This document shows, in pieces, positions 53,974 to 64,000 of a DNA stretch of 64,000 nucleotides; the stretch's first letter is position 1; each line of letters starts with the position of its first letter. This DNA is from Bermanella sp. WJH001. GTDB taxonomy: Bacteria > Pseudomonadota > Gammaproteobacteria > Pseudomonadales > Oceanobacteraceae. A program made the translations under genes and the position numbers. Below the pieces are notes generated by a model that was not told the DNA's origin, did not search any database, and saw only the letters and a list, made by a program, of their open reading frames with translations. The stretch lies in NCBI RefSeq assembly GCF_030070105.1, contig NZ_JASJOO010000003.1:233155-297154 (forward strand), written 5' to 3'.

Positions 53974-55023
53974 ATGTCGATATCAAATACTGCGAATAAC
54001 GTGTGTGCCATTGCGTTTGATAACTTCACGTTAACACTGCTTGACCAGCGTGCACTTCCGCAACAAGAAATCTATATCGACTACACCGATGCCCACACGG
54101 TTGCCCTTGCTATAACCGACATGGTGGTTCGAGGTGCTCCAGCTATAGGCATCACCGCCGCTTATGGGATTGTGTTAGCGGCTTATTCTCAACGCGATCA
54201 ACCAACATTAGATCTTTCACCAGTATTCGAGCAACTTTCAAACTCGCGCCCTACAGCGGTTAATTTATTTTGGGCACTGGAGAAAATGAAACAAACGCTG
54301 AATGATTGTGAACATGTCAGCACATCGCAAAAAATAGAAGCGCTATTAGCTCAAGCTCAAAACATTCATCAACAAGATATCGTTAACAATCAAATAATGG
54401 GCAAACTTGGGGCCAGCTTAATTGAACATGACAGCGAGGTTTATACACATTGCAATGCTGGCGCACTGGCAACAGGAGGTTTTGGAACCGCGCTGGGTGT
54501 CATTCGCTGTGCTGTGAGCGAAGGCAAAGTTAATCAAGTATATGCTGGTGAGACTCGTCCGTGGTTACAAGGTGCCCGCTTAACTGCATGGGAATTAATG
54601 CGCGACAATATTCCTGTTTGCCTATCAAGTGAAGGGGCTGCTGGGCAATTGCTACGCAAAGGAAATATTAAATGGATTATTGTGGGTGCTGACCGTATTG
54701 CAGCCAACGGTGATGTTGCCAATAAAATAGGTACTTATAATTTAGCGGTGCTGGCAAAACATCACAATGTAAAATTCATGGTCGTCGCACCATGTTCAAC
54801 CTTTGATTTAAACATTCACAACGGCCATGATATTCCCATCGAAGACAGAGCCGCAAGTGAACTCACTCATCTGCAAGGAGCACAAATTGCCCCTGAAAAC
54901 TGTGCCGCGATCAACCCATCTTTTGATGTCACACCTAATGAGTTAATCGATGCCATTATTTGTGAGAAAGGTATTTTAAGACCACCCTTTTCCCAAAACA
55001 TTTTAAACACCATCCCCCATTAA
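53974..55023 (+). CDS. mtnA: S-methyl-5-thioribose-1-phosphate isomerase
   Basis: 349 residues; converts methylthioribose-1-phosphate to methylthioribulose-1-phosphate in methionine salvage. VVRGAPAIGITAAYG, THCNAGALATGGFGTALGV and GADRIAANGDVANKIGTYN (excerpts) are the MtnA/eIF2B-like signatures. No other mtn genes are in the window. Confidence 0.93.
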   Translation: MSISNTANNVCAIAFDNFTLTLLDQRALPQQEIYIDYTDAHTVALAITDMVVRGAPAIGITAAYGIVLAAYSQRDQPTLDLSPVFEQLSNSRPTAVNLFWALEKMKQTLNDCEHVSTSQKIEALLAQAQNIHQQDIVNNQIMGKLGASLIEHDSEVYTHCNAGALATGGFGTALGVIRCAVSEGKVNQVYAGETRPWLQGARLTAWELMRDNIPVCLSSEGAAGQLLRKGNIKWIIVGADRIAANGDVANKIGTYNLAVLAKHHNVKFMVVAPCSTFDLNIHNGHDIPIEDRAASELTHLQGAQIAPENCAAINPSFDVTPNELIDAIICEKGILRPPFSQNILNTIPH

Positions 55024-55053
55024 AGTTTTCATCCAGATTAAAAAGATGCATGC

Positions 55054-56040
55054 ATGTATAAATTATTAACTCTTATTGGCTTATTAGTTTTAGCCACTGC
55101 GTCAATGGCAGAGCCTAAAACAAATACAGCAGAAAATCTTGATTCTGAGATTCTTACTAATAATGAATTACGCAATACGGAATTACCTGAACTGTCCGAC
55201 CCCGAAACTGTCGACGGCACCGTTGCATTGACCTCTGCCATTGAGCGCAAAGAAATACTGGAAGAAAAAGCCATTAAAATTCCGTTTGTCATTTTGCCTC
55301 ACAGGCCAAATTACTTAATGCCAGTATCCTATACACAAACACCCCACGATGAAGAAATAAAAAGATTAGTCGGTGATTCATGGCCGGGCTATCAAAACGT
55401 TGAAGCCATGTTTCAAATCAGTGTGAAATATCAAATTCACCAATTTGATAAAGCCAATAAAAATAGACTGTATGTGGCTTACACCAATAAATCATTCTGG
55501 CAGGTATACGGTGAAAATATTTCTCGCCCATTTCGTGAAACCAATCATGAACCTGAATTATTTTTACAGCTAGCGCCAAACTGGGGTTATATCAACCATT
55601 TGACCTTATCATTGAATCATCAAAGTAATGGTCAGTTTCAAGGTTTTTCCAGAAGCTGGAACCGAATCATTGCGGGAATCTACCACCGAGATGGTAGCAG
55701 TGTTTATGGTTTAGAACCTTGGTGGCGCTTGCCAGAAACAAAAAAAGCAGACCCAGATGACCCAACCGACAACGACAATCCAGATATTCATAAGTACTTA
55801 GGCTACGGCAGTTTTATTTGGTACAAGAAGGTCGGGCGCGAATCCCTCATGTTTCGTCTAGGTAATAACTTCGATTTTGATAATAATCGAGGCTGGGCAG
55901 AGATGGAGTTTACCTTTCCCCTTGGTCGACGCTTTTTAGGTTTTGTCCAATATTACGAAGGTTATGGCCACAGCTTGATTGAATACAACAAATACCAAAG
56001 ACGCATTGGCTTTGGGTTTAAAATTACAGACCACTTGTAA
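55054..56040 (+). CDS. pldA: Outer membrane phospholipase A (OMPLA-like)
   Basis: 328 residues with a signal peptide (MYKLLTLIGLLVLATASMA) and a beta-barrel of the OMPLA family. The catalytic His-Ser segment is SLNHQSNGQ; the barrel ends in an aromatic/charged terminal strand (RIGFGFKITDHL). It hydrolyses phospholipids misplaced in the outer leaflet. Acidic insertion KADPDDPTDNDNPD (about residues 230-245) is probably a surface loop that binds calcium. Confidence 0.88.
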   Translation: MYKLLTLIGLLVLATASMAEPKTNTAENLDSEILTNNELRNTELPELSDPETVDGTVALTSAIERKEILEEKAIKIPFVILPHRPNYLMPVSYTQTPHDEEIKRLVGDSWPGYQNVEAMFQISVKYQIHQFDKANKNRLYVAYTNKSFWQVYGENISRPFRETNHEPELFLQLAPNWGYINHLTLSLNHQSNGQFQGFSRSWNRIIAGIYHRDGSSVYGLEPWWRLPETKKADPDDPTDNDNPDIHKYLGYGSFIWYKKVGRESLMFRLGNNFDFDNNRGWAEMEFTFPLGRRFLGFVQYYEGYGHSLIEYNKYQRRIGFGFKITDHL

Positions 56041-56164
56041 TTGGGCGCGATTCACATCACCGTGAGAATCCCCATTTACGCTAGGATATTGTAAGAATTT
56101 TCGTTAAAGTTCGTTTCAAATTTACATGTATATCGGTTTAAACGCTGATTGTTAGGAGTCATCT

Positions 56165-57343
56165 ATGAAAGAAGTTGTCATCGTAGCCGCAGGGCGAAGT
56201 GCCATTGGAGCCTTTCAGGGCAGTTTATCTCAACTAAGCGCAGTAGAGCTTGGCACCCAAGTGATTAAAGGTGTCATTGCACGCTCGGGTGTTAATGCCG
56301 AACTCGTCGATGAGGTTATTTTTGGACAGGTGCTCACTGCTGGCGAAGGGCAAAACCCAGCACGTCAAAGTGCCATTCATGCAGGCCTTGGCACTCACAC
56401 TCCAGCCATGACCATCAACAAAGTATGTGGCTCTGCACTTAAAGCCGTACATCTTGGCGCACAAGCCATTGCAAACGGTGATGCGGATTTCATTATCGCA
56501 GGCGGACAAGAAAGCATGTCTAACTCTGCTCACGTAATGCCAAACTCTCGAACTGGTCAGCGCATGGGCCCAATCACCATGGTTGATACCATGATCAAAG
56601 ATGGCCTATGGGATGCGTTTAACGACTACCATATGGGCATCACAGCAGAAAACCTGGCTGAAAAATACGATATCAGCCGTGAAGAGCAAGATGCATTTGC
56701 CGCAGCCAGCCAACAAAAAGCCGTTGCCGCACAAGAAGCGGGTAAATTTAAAGACGAAATCATTGCTATTCATATCCCACAACGCAAAGGGGATGACTTA
56801 ATTGTGGATCAGGATGAATGCCCACGTGCTGGCACCACAGTAGAAAAACTTGCTGGCATGCGTGCAGCGTTTAAAAAAGACGGCACCGTCACCGCAGCCA
56901 ATGCATCATCTCTTAATGATGGTGCCGCAGCAGTAATGCTTGCAAGTAAAGAAAAAGCTCAAGAGCTTGGCTTAACCATTTTGGCCACCATTAAAGGGTA
57001 TGCCAATGCTGGTGTTGATCCTAGCATCATGGGTATTGGTCCTGTGAGTGCCACTGAACGTTGTTTAGCAAAAGCGGGCTGGGATTTAAAAGACGTGGAT
57101 CTAATCGAAGCCAATGAAGCATTTGCCGTGCAGTCCTTATCCGTGGGTAAAGAGCTGAAATGGGATAGCGAAAAAGTGAACGTCAACGGTGGTGCCATTG
57201 CACTTGGACACCCTATTGGCGCTTCAGGTTGTCGTGTACTGGTTACCTTGATTCATGAGATGCAAAAACGTGATGCTAAAAAAGGCCTTGCTACCCTGTG
57301 CATCGGCGGCGGCATGGGCGTGAGCCTTGCCATCGAGCGTTAA
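56165..57343 (+). CDS. Acetyl-CoA acetyltransferase (thiolase)
   Basis: 392 residues, biosynthetic/degradative thiolase family of the AtoB/PhaA type: nucleophile Cys in [34 protein letters not shown] and CIGGGMGVS with the acid/base Cys. Condenses two acetyl-CoA or cleaves acetoacetyl-CoA. AGGAG ribosome-binding site 8 nt upstream. It is about 18 kb from the lipid-type operon and has no visible link to it. Confidence 0.92.
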   Translation: MKEVVIVAAGRSAIGAFQGSLSQLSAVELGTQVIKGVIARSGVNAELVDEVIFGQVLTAGEGQNPARQSAIHAGLGTHTPAMTINKVCGSALKAVHLGAQAIANGDADFIIAGGQESMSNSAHVMPNSRTGQRMGPITMVDTMIKDGLWDAFNDYHMGITAENLAEKYDISREEQDAFAAASQQKAVAAQEAGKFKDEIIAIHIPQRKGDDLIVDQDECPRAGTTVEKLAGMRAAFKKDGTVTAANASSLNDGAAAVMLASKEKAQELGLTILATIKGYANAGVDPSIMGIGPVSATERCLAKAGWDLKDVDLIEANEAFAVQSLSVGKELKWDSEKVNVNGGAIALGHPIGASGCRVLVTLIHEMQKRDAKKGLATLCIGGGMGVSLAIER

Positions 57344-57388
57344 TCTAAGCTCGAAATAACACGGCCTATTGTCAAAAAGGGCCGCAAA

Positions 57389-57423
57389 CTAAAAAGCCAA
57401 GTCACACGCACTTGGCTTTTTAG
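57389..57423. terminator. Bidirectional terminator between thiolase and the 196-aa gene
   Basis: 14-bp perfect stem CTAAAAAGCCAAGT/ACTTGGCTTTTTAG around a 7-nt loop; the T-run and A-run make it functional from both sides. Confidence 0.9.
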
Positions 57424-57448
57424 TATTTACGCAAAAAAGAACGAGATA

Positions 57449-58039
57449 TTAATGAACCACCGTGCCCGTGTCTGGTTCCACATTGCCAAACTCCGCAGGC
57501 AACAAGCTGTGTTTGTTCACCACTAATGTGTCATACACTTCAAGATCAATATTTTTATCTTCAAGTATCAAAGGCTCAAGTAAGACACACACTGCTTCGA
57601 TACTATCAAGCTCTGCAATGATGCAACTTTTGTAACCATCTTGTGTGTGTATAGCCACAAGCTCTCCAAGATCCGCCTCACATAAAACAGTTGGCACATC
57701 ATCAGCCAACACCAGATCGGCATCCACTGGTTCAATAAAGTGGGCCGCTGCCACCATATGCAAGATATCTACGATCTCAGGGTTGGCCAGATCCAGTTGC
57801 TCTGGGTCATCGTGGCCTGAGAGCACCTTTTCAACCAGCGCATGAAATAAGTCGAGATCTTCATCTGTCCAGCTTATATCCATTTTACTGCTATGAGGGC
57901 TTGGAATATCTGTGGCCAATAAGATTTCGTGGGTCGATTGTGCATCCATCTCGGGCATGACAACGTTCACTTGATCGGTGCCGGTGCCGTCCATATCGGC
58001 TAAGCGCCATTTTAGGGGGTGTTTAACTGCCTGTGTCAT
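57449..58039 (-). CDS. Acidic hypothetical protein
   Basis: 196 residues, strongly acidic, no signal peptide and no family recognised. A helical stretch at about 60-85 (DEDLDLFHALVEKVLSG) precedes an alternating strand/helix C-terminal half. ATG at 58039 has GGAGG 6 nt upstream; the frame continues to 58156 without support. Confidence 0.65.
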   Translation of the reverse strand: MTQAVKHPLKWRLADMDGTGTDQVNVVMPEMDAQSTHEILLATDIPSPHSSKMDISWTDEDLDLFHALVEKVLSGHDDPEQLDLANPEIVDILHMVAAAHFIEPVDADLVLADDVPTVLCEADLGELVAIHTQDGYKSCIIAELDSIEAVCVLLEPLILEDKNIDLEVYDTLVVNKHSLLPAEFGNVEPDTGTVVH

Positions 58040-58266
58040 AGTCGGCCTCCATTTATCATTTTGCCGCAGTGCACTGCACGTATTTACCAAATTCGCCATT
58101 ATCTGAGCGTGTCTCAGATATGAGTTACCTTGTGCGGTATAACGTAAACCTCCCATACTTAACTCTTAAAATTTAGCCTATAACAGGTTCTCTTCTGAGT
58201 ATAGTGGTATATTAGCCTCACTGATTCGATATCTGTATAACCAACACATCTAAGGCCTCTATAGTA

Positions 58267-59316
58267 ATGTGGAATAAACCATCTAAGTCTTTGTATTTAT
58301 TAGTTTTTATATCTTTAATTAGCGCTTGCTCAAGCCTTCCTGATCAAAAAAACTTGAACATTCGTGCCGAACAAACCGCTCAAAAAAGCAAGCAATCTGA
58401 GCAGTCCGCATTACAAAGCGCCAAGATGAAACTACAAAAAGCCAATACAGAGTTATTAGCACTTTATGCGCCAACTTACCTAGAACAAGCACAGTCTGAA
58501 TACACACAAGCCTCAAAATTGTATACCGAAAAAGAGCCCACTAGCGAGATCCGCTTACATGCTCAGCTTGTTATAGAATGGGTTGAGGCGGGCCTTCGCA
58601 ACAAAAAAATTGTGCGTGAATACTTATCTGCAAGTCTTGCCAATCGCGACATTTTGTTAAATTTAAAAGCCGACAAATACTTCCCTGCCGCGTTTCAAGA
58701 AATCGAAAATGCCCAACTAGCGCTTGTTAAACAGGTGGAGCAACGCAAAGAAGTACAAGCGCAACAAGATGAAAAGCAACTCCTTAAACTAATGGATGAG
58801 CTAGAAGTACGCACGATTGGTCACACCTACCTAAGCCAATCATATGTCATGCTTGAACAAGCAAACGCATTGGGCGCTGACAAATACCTCGCCCGCACAC
58901 ACAAAGAAACCACCGAACAACTTAAAAGCACTGAGCAATACATTCGCCAAAACCCTCGAGATAAAAAAACCATTAAAGGTCTGGCTGATGACAGTTTGTT
59001 TTTAAGCGAGCGCTTGTTTTCGTTGGCCCGTTTAGCGAATCAAATGAAGCTCGCTCAAGAAGGTGACTTAGAGACCGTGGTGCTCAAACAAGAACAGCTT
59101 TTACAGCAGATCTCACAAGCTATTCACTATAAAGATATTCGAAACCTCTCGCTGGAAGATCAAAGTTTGTTAATAAGCCAGTTCGCCGGCAAGGTACTTA
59201 AAAATAAATACAAAACAACACCAGCCACAAACAACAAAGAAGAATTAGAAAAGTGGAAGCGTAAAGTGGTATTGCTTCAGGCTGAAATTAGGCGTTTAGA
59301 AAAGTCTGCCAATTAG
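58267..59316 (+). CDS. Coiled-coil lipoprotein, DUF4398-like
   Basis: 349 residues with a lipoprotein signal (ISAC lipobox) and a long, mostly helical body (roughly 30-345) with repeated Lys/Gln/Glu heptads. APTYLEQAQSEYTQA resembles the DUF4398 helical repeat found upstream of OmpA-type domains, but no OmpA domain follows. Probably an outer-membrane-anchored periplasmic protein of unknown role. Ends at terminator 59331-59358. Confidence 0.68.
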   Translation: MWNKPSKSLYLLVFISLISACSSLPDQKNLNIRAEQTAQKSKQSEQSALQSAKMKLQKANTELLALYAPTYLEQAQSEYTQASKLYTEKEPTSEIRLHAQLVIEWVEAGLRNKKIVREYLSASLANRDILLNLKADKYFPAAFQEIENAQLALVKQVEQRKEVQAQQDEKQLLKLMDELEVRTIGHTYLSQSYVMLEQANALGADKYLARTHKETTEQLKSTEQYIRQNPRDKKTIKGLADDSLFLSERLFSLARLANQMKLAQEGDLETVVLKQEQLLQQISQAIHYKDIRNLSLEDQSLLISQFAGKVLKNKYKTTPATNNKEELEKWKRKVVLLQAEIRRLEKSAN

Positions 59317-59330
59317 CAATAACTAGAAAC

Positions 59331-59358
59331 AAAAAAGCCACTTGATAAGTGGCTTTTT
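59331..59358. terminator. Bidirectional intrinsic terminator
   Basis: AAAAAAGCCACTT-gat-AAGTGGCTTTTT; serves the lipoprotein gene and the convergent 76-aa gene. Confidence 0.9.
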
Positions 59359-59367
59359 CATCTTGAA

Positions 59368-59598
59368 TTAGGTGCGCATTTGATTAAGTAAATCCATTCG
59401 CGATTCAATCATGGTGCGGTATGTTTTCATTAAACTAAAGCGATGCGGGGCGTCTTCAACTTGCAATCGGGCTAATTGAGACTCCAGTTTATCGATCTCA
59501 GCTTCCAGTCGCAGAATAATGTCATCATTACTGCCATCACCCCTTAAGCGGTAACCATCCTGTGCCATCGCGCTGCTCTCCATTGCTAACCCTCTCAT
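59368..59598 (-). CDS. Small coiled-coil hypothetical protein
   Basis: 71-76 residues; the central part (ILRLEAEIDKLESQLARLQ) is a coiled coil, followed by RFSLMKTYRTMIESRMDLLNQM. Both candidate starts (59598 and 59583) have good ribosome-binding sites (GGAG and AGAGGG), which supports translation. Located between terminators and upstream (divergent) of miaB. Function unknown. Confidence 0.55.
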   Translation of the reverse strand: MRGLAMESSAMAQDGYRLRGDGSNDDIILRLEAEIDKLESQLARLQVEDAPHRFSLMKTYRTMIESRMDLLNQMRT

Positions 59599-59823
59599 TG
59601 CCTACTCCATGCTAGGTTTCATGCCCCAACAACAATCAGAATCCATTGATGTTGATAATGGCCATTCTAACAGGAAATTTTGTGATGCCTATCCCATTTC
59701 CCAACATATCTTGTAAGAGATTGCCGATAATCACCTTTGAAGTTAACCAAGGTAAAACTGGGCAGAAAGTGCACATTTGTTTATAATGCGCGCCCCTAAT
59801 ACATAGCACGAGTGGTCTAATCC

Positions 59824-61170
59824 GTGGCGAAAAAGTTGTTTATTAAAACCCATGGCTGCCAAATGAATGAGTACGATAGCTCCCGCATGGCTGATTTGCT
59901 GGGAGATACTCATGCTATGGAGATCACGCATAATGAAGAAGAAGCAGACGTTATCCTGCTCAATACCTGCTCTATTCGTGAGAAAGCCCAAGAAAAAGTA
60001 TTCCATCAACTGGGCCGTTGGAACAAACTCAAAAAGAAAAACCCTAACCTCATCATTGGTGTAGGCGGCTGCGTAGCCAGCCAAGAAGGGGACGCGATTC
60101 GTAAGCGCGCCCCTCAAGTAGACATGATTTTTGGCCCCCAGACCCTGCATAAGCTGCCTGAGTTTGTGGATGCCACCAGTAAAACAAACCGCATTCCAGT
60201 GATGGACGTAACCTTCCCTGAAATCGAGAAATTCGACCATTTACCAGCACCAAAGGTGGATGGCGGCAGTGCGTTTCTATCGATTATGGAAGGCTGCAGC
60301 AAATACTGTACATTTTGTGTGGTGCCTTACACCCGTGGCGAAGAAGTGAGCCGCCCATTCAATGATGTGATGAAAGAAGTGCATCAATTGGCCGATCAAG
60401 GGGTGCGCGAAATCAACCTACTAGGGCAAAACGTAAACTGCTACGAGGGTCAAACAGACGACGGTGACATCATGGACCTTGCCGAGTTAATCCATCATGT
60501 GGCCGAAGTAGATGGCATTGACCGTATTCGTTTTACTACGTCTAACCCATTAGAGTTTACCGATAGCCTCATTCAAGCCTTTGCGGAAGTACCAGAGCTT
60601 GTAAGCCATTTACACCTGCCGGTACAAAGTGGCTCTAACAAGATTCTAGCGGCCATGAAGCGCGGTCACGAAGTGGATATGTATATCGACAAGATAAAAC
60701 GTATCAAACAAGTACGCCCTGACATTAGCATCAGCTCTGACTTTATTGTGGGCTTCCCGGGTGAAACCGATGAGGATTTCCAAGACACCATGAATCTGAT
60801 TCATGAAATTGGCTTCGATACCTCTTTTAGCTTTGTTTACAGTAAGCGCCCAGGCACACCAGCATCTGAACTAGAAGATGACACGCCAGAAGACGTAAAG
60901 AAAAAGCGTCTAGCCATTTTACAAGACCGCATCATCCAGAACGCCCAGCAAATTGGCCGTCGCATGGTGGGTAAAGTAGAAACCATCTTGGTGGTCAGTG
61001 TCTCCAACAAGGACCCTGGTAAGTTAATGGGGCGCTCTGAAAATAACCGTTCCGTGTATTTTCACAGTGACGACCACAGTTTGATCGGAAAATTTGTTAA
61101 AGTGAAAATCGAAGAGGCCTATACTAATAGCCTTTATGGACACGCGCTCCTTGATGAAGGCGTGTTCTAA
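59824..61170 (+). CDS. miaB: tRNA-2-methylthio-N6-dimethylallyladenosine synthase MiaB
   Basis: 448 residues; radical SAM methylthiotransferase acting on i6A37 of tRNA. N-terminal UPF0004 domain with three Cys (HGCQMN, NTCSIR, GGCVAS), radical SAM cluster [15 protein letters not shown], and C-terminal TRAM domain. The start is GTG at 59824 ([13 protein letters not shown]). Followed by ybeZ, ybeY, corC and lnt in the usual order. Confidence 0.97.
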   Translation: MAKKLFIKTHGCQMNEYDSSRMADLLGDTHAMEITHNEEEADVILLNTCSIREKAQEKVFHQLGRWNKLKKKNPNLIIGVGGCVASQEGDAIRKRAPQVDMIFGPQTLHKLPEFVDATSKTNRIPVMDVTFPEIEKFDHLPAPKVDGGSAFLSIMEGCSKYCTFCVVPYTRGEEVSRPFNDVMKEVHQLADQGVREINLLGQNVNCYEGQTDDGDIMDLAELIHHVAEVDGIDRIRFTTSNPLEFTDSLIQAFAEVPELVSHLHLPVQSGSNKILAAMKRGHEVDMYIDKIKRIKQVRPDISISSDFIVGFPGETDEDFQDTMNLIHEIGFDTSFSFVYSKRPGTPASELEDDTPEDVKKKRLAILQDRIIQNAQQIGRRMVGKVETILVVSVSNKDPGKLMGRSENNRSVYFHSDDHSLIGKFVKVKIEEAYTNSLYGHALLDEGVF

Positions 61171-61200
61171 TTCATATTAATACAGAGAAAACCTGACTGA

Positions 61201-62250
61201 ATGACAACCGCCAGCGCTGAAAAGCCACATACCGCTCAAACCGAATTTTACTTAGAGCCAGATGATACACGTCGTCTGGCCAATTTATGCGGTGACCTTG
61301 ATAGCCATATCAAACAAATTGCGAGTCACTTTCAAATTCGAGTCTTTAATCGTGGTAACCACTTCAAGCTGGCCGGTGAGGCAAAAGGCGTGGATCACGC
61401 CAGCCAAATCATCCAACGTCTATACCGCGAAACCCATAATGGCACCGAGATTCGCAAAGATCTGATTCACTTGCTTTTGCAAGAAGCCGATATCGAAATC
61501 GCTTATCAAAAGGATCATAGTGAAGGGGCTCACAAGCCCATTGTTATCCGTACACCTAAACTGATAATCAAACCACGTGGCCCTAATCAGCAAAAATACG
61601 TTCGCACCATCCACGACCATGATATTAATTTTGGTATTGGCCCAGCAGGTACCGGTAAAACCTATCTTGCGGTGGCTTGTGCCGTTGAAGCACTGTTGCG
61701 CGATGATGTGCAAAAAATACTACTGGTGCGCCCTGCAGTAGAAGCGGGCGAAAAACTAGGCTTTTTACCCGGTGACCTTGCACAGAAAATCGACCCGTAT
61801 TTACGCCCACTATATGATGCCTTGCACGACATGCTTGGCTACGAGCAAGTGGTAAAGATGCAAGAGCGCAATATCATTGAAATTGCACCTTTGGCTTACA
61901 TGCGTGGACGTACTTTAAGCAATTGTTATGTCATCTTAGATGAAAGCCAAAACACCACCCCCGAACAAATGAAGATGTTCTTAACTCGTATTGGCTTTGG
62001 CTCAAAAGCGGTCATTACCGGTGACATTACTCAAGTGGATTTGCCCCGCGGCACCCGTTCAGGCTTAGGACACATCATAAACATTTTAAAAGATGTAGAA
62101 GGCATTGGTTTTACCCATTTTGCCAACAAAGATGTGGTGCGCCACCCATTAGTGCAACGCATTGTGGATGCCTATGACGCCCATGATGCAAAGGTGGCAG
62201 CAAATAAAGAAGCCGCTGAACAAGCTAAAAAGGGTGCGTCTAATGATTGA
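61201..62250 (+). CDS. ybeZ: PhoH-family ATPase (YbeZ)
   Basis: 349 residues: N-terminal KH-like region and PhoH ATPase core with Walker [12 protein letters not shown] and Walker [14 protein letters not shown]. Works with YbeY in RNA metabolism, by family and context. Overlaps ybeY by 8 nt. Confidence 0.93.
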   Translation: MTTASAEKPHTAQTEFYLEPDDTRRLANLCGDLDSHIKQIASHFQIRVFNRGNHFKLAGEAKGVDHASQIIQRLYRETHNGTEIRKDLIHLLLQEADIEIAYQKDHSEGAHKPIVIRTPKLIIKPRGPNQQKYVRTIHDHDINFGIGPAGTGKTYLAVACAVEALLRDDVQKILLVRPAVEAGEKLGFLPGDLAQKIDPYLRPLYDALHDMLGYEQVVKMQERNIIEIAPLAYMRGRTLSNCYVILDESQNTTPEQMKMFLTRIGFGSKAVITGDITQVDLPRGTRSGLGHIINILKDVEGIGFTHFANKDVVRHPLVQRIVDAYDAHDAKVAANKEAAEQAKKGASND

Positions 62251-62713
62251 TGTAGACATCCAGCTAGCCAGTGAACACGCCCCGATACCCAGTGACGAGC
62301 AGCTGATTCTATGGGCGCAAACCGCGTTAGCGGATTTTAAACAAGACGCTGAATTAAGTATTCGCCTAGTGGATAACGAAGAAAGTCAGCAACTTAACAG
62401 CGAGTATCGCGGCAAAGACAAACCAACAAATGTATTGTCATTTCCGTTTGAGATCCCGCCTGAGCTGGCTGATATCGAAGAAATTGGGCATTTAATTGGT
62501 GATCTTGTGATCTGCGTACCCGTCGTGGCCGCCGAAGCTCACCTGCAAAACAAGACATTTAGCGATCATTTTGCCCATATGGTCACACATGGCTGCTTGC
62601 ATTTATTAGGTTACGACCATATAAAGGACGAAGACGCCGAAATTATGGAAAACCTTGAACGTCAGATTCTAGCCCGTCTAGAAATTGCCGACCCTTACTT
62701 AATCACTGATTGA
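62243..62713 (+). CDS. ybeY: Endoribonuclease YbeY
   Basis: 156 residues; 16S rRNA 3' maturation and ribosome quality control. Zinc site [15 protein letters not shown] (H3XH5XH pattern) and [12 protein letters not shown] are present. ATG at 62243 overlaps ybeZ (ATGATTGA) with AAGGG upstream. Confidence 0.96.
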   Translation: MIDVDIQLASEHAPIPSDEQLILWAQTALADFKQDAELSIRLVDNEESQQLNSEYRGKDKPTNVLSFPFEIPPELADIEEIGHLIGDLVICVPVVAAEAHLQNKTFSDHFAHMVTHGCLHLLGYDHIKDEDAEIMENLERQILARLEIADPYLITD

Positions 62714-62716
62714 TAT

Positions 62717-63562
62717 ATGAACGAAGACCGACCGAGAAAGTCCCTGTTTACATGGCTAACAAGCTTACGCCTATTCTCAGGGGCACCAAAAAGCCATAAT
62801 GAAATGAAACACATCCTAAGGGAGGCAGAAGAGCGCCAACTGGTGGACAGTGATGCACTCTCAATCATGGAAGGCGCCATACAGGTGGCCGACATGCAGG
62901 TGCGCGAGATTATGATTCCCCGCTCGCAAATGGCGTTCGTCAAATCCGATCAAAAGCCCAAAGAATTCTTACCCCTCATCATTGAAAGCGCCCACTCGCG
63001 CTTCCCTGTACTGGGCGAAAATGATGATGAAGTACTGGGTATTTTGTTAGCCAAAGACTTATTGAACTTAGTGCTTGAGCAAAACACCGATCATTTTCGT
63101 GTGAAAGAAATTTTACGTCCGGTGACCTTTGTTCCTGAAAGCAAACGTCTAAACGTATTATTAAAAGAATTCCGCGCCACCCGAAATCACATGGCCATTG
63201 TGATTGATGAATACGGCGGCATCGCAGGTCTTGTGACCATCGAAGACGTATTGGAACAAATTGTTGGTGACATTGAAGACGAACACGACTTCGATGAAGA
63301 AGACAGCTTCATTAAACAAGTAGGCGAAGACACCTTCATGGTAAAAGCATTAACGTCGATTCAAGACTTTAATGAATCGTTCCACACTCATCATGAAGAT
63401 TTCGAATTTGATACCATTGGCGGCATTGTTATGGGCAAATTTGGACGACTGCCTGAATGCGATGAAAGCATTGTTATTGGCCAACACGAATTCAAAGTAG
63501 TGAACGGCAATAACCGTCAAATTCACTTATTACAAGTCACCAAAATTAAACAAGAAGAATAA
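62717..63562 (+). CDS. corC: CorC/YbeX family protein, CBS-pair and transporter-associated domain
   Basis: 281 residues: two CBS motifs (about 65-185; MIPRSQMAFV, MAIVIDEYGGIAGLVTIEDVLEQIVGDIEDE) and a C-terminal CorC_HlyC domain. Linked to cobalt/magnesium homeostasis and ribosome function. 3 bp after ybeY, 5 bp before lnt. Confidence 0.94.
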   Translation: MNEDRPRKSLFTWLTSLRLFSGAPKSHNEMKHILREAEERQLVDSDALSIMEGAIQVADMQVREIMIPRSQMAFVKSDQKPKEFLPLIIESAHSRFPVLGENDDEVLGILLAKDLLNLVLEQNTDHFRVKEILRPVTFVPESKRLNVLLKEFRATRNHMAIVIDEYGGIAGLVTIEDVLEQIVGDIEDEHDFDEEDSFIKQVGEDTFMVKALTSIQDFNESFHTHHEDFEFDTIGGIVMGKFGRLPECDESIVIGQHEFKVVNGNNRQIHLLQVTKIKQEE

Positions 63563-63567
63563 TGTAA

Positions 63568-64000
63568 ATGGGTTTTGCTTCAACATGGATAAAACGGCCT
63601 GGGTATCTAGGCCATTTTTTTGCGCTTTTGATCGGCGCACTCTTACCGTTTAGTTTTGCACCTTATGATTTGTGGCCAACACAAATTATTTCTGTCGCGC
63701 TTTTATATTTATCACTTAAAGACTTAACCCCCAAACAAGCCCTATGGCGTGGCTGGTGGTACGGTCTTGGTGTGTTTGCATCTGGCGTGAGCTGGGTGTA
63801 TGTCAGTATTCATGTTTACAGTCATACACCAGCGCCCCTCGCCTTTGTTATGACACTATTTTTTGTGGCGGGTCTTGCTTGGTTTTTTGCCCTGATGACC
63901 TACACCCATCAAAAATGGCTACGAGACAAGGCATTTACCTTTATTAGCTTTGCGTTTATCTGGGTATTATTTGAATGGATAAGGAGTTGGTTTTTAGGGG
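63568..64000 (+). CDS. lnt: Apolipoprotein N-acyltransferase, 3'-truncated by window edge
   Basis: The first 144 residues only. Translation (MGFASTWIKRPGYLGHFFAL then LLPFSFAPYDLWPTQIIS and WYGLGVFASGVSWVYVSIH) matches the N-terminal helices of Lnt, which adds the third acyl chain to lipoproteins. Position after corC is the standard one. The catalytic nitrilase domain lies outside the window. Confidence 0.93.
   Translation, partial: MGFASTWIKRPGYLGHFFALLIGALLPFSFAPYDLWPTQIISVALLYLSLKDLTPKQALWRGWWYGLGVFASGVSWVYVSIHVYSHTPAPLAFVMTLFFVAGLAWFFALMTYTHQKWLRDKAFTFISFAFIWVLFEWIRSWFLG

Overview
The window reads as a contiguous stretch of chromosome from a marine-type gammaproteobacterium. Housekeeping genes keep gammaproteobacterial order (lptF-lptG divergent from pepA; miaB-ybeZ-ybeY-corC-lnt). 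The block sfsA / aminotransferase / dksA / gluQ / cbrX / cbrA / cbrB / sRNA / pcnB / folK / panB / panC matches the order I know from Pseudomonas. Base composition is moderate to low in GC and codon use is AT-leaning, so an Oceanospirillales-like relative of Pseudomonas is more likely than Pseudomonas itself. The genus cannot be fixed from sequence alone.

Layout. 1-3.1 kb: a 5'-truncated beta-propeller phytase and a lipoprotein alkaline phosphatase (organic-phosphate scavenging). 3.2-7.7 kb: phosphoribosyltransferase, lptG, lptF and divergent pepA. 7.9-14.6 kb: accessory genes between pepA, holC and valS, including a retropepsin-like lipoprotein / inactive-transglutaminase 7TM / ATP-grasp cassette. 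14.8-20.4 kb: valS, followed by a striking heptamer tandem repeat, then small genes and dbpA. 20.5-23.4 kb: a glycine-betaine-type periplasmic binding protein overlapping a hybrid histidine kinase. 24.0-37.6 kb: a 12-gene, one-strand operon that looks like a dedicated, apparently undescribed fatty-acid/polyketide synthase. 38-40.7 kb: two small secreted or membrane proteins, sfsA and an aminotransferase. 40.9-52.2 kb: dksA-gluQ, the CbrX-CbrA-CbrB carbon-nitrogen control system, two tandem CrcZ/CrcY-like small RNAs, pcnB, folK and panBCD. 52.3-64 kb: an MCP, mtnA, pldA, a thiolase, small genes, miaB, ybeZ, ybeY, corC and the start of lnt.

Two systems stand out. (1) The operon at 24062-37634 (transcribed leftward from the malonyltransferase) encodes malonyl transferase, membrane protein, AcpS, ketoreductase, dehydratase, ACP, a GcvT/DmdA-family folate protein, a fused ketosynthase pair, a stand-alone ketosynthase, an inactive ketosynthase-like protein, a FabL-like reductase and a second fused ketosynthase pair. 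In both fused proteins the N-terminal ketosynthase is complete, while the C-terminal half has lost Cys, Lys and both His. That is the arrangement expected of a ketosynthase covalently joined to a chain-length-factor-like partner. (2) The 1.2-kb gap between cbrB and pcnB is not empty. It contains two sigma-54 promoters of identical geometry, each with a GTAACA half-site exactly 73 bp upstream. Each is followed by a series of hairpins with 18-29 nt loops made of AAU/AAC/AAA triplets, the sort of sequence bound by the Hfq distal face. This looks like a duplicated CrcZ-type Hfq/Crc-sequestering sRNA locus next to its likely activator CbrB.

No rRNA, tRNA, CRISPR array or insertion sequence was recognised.
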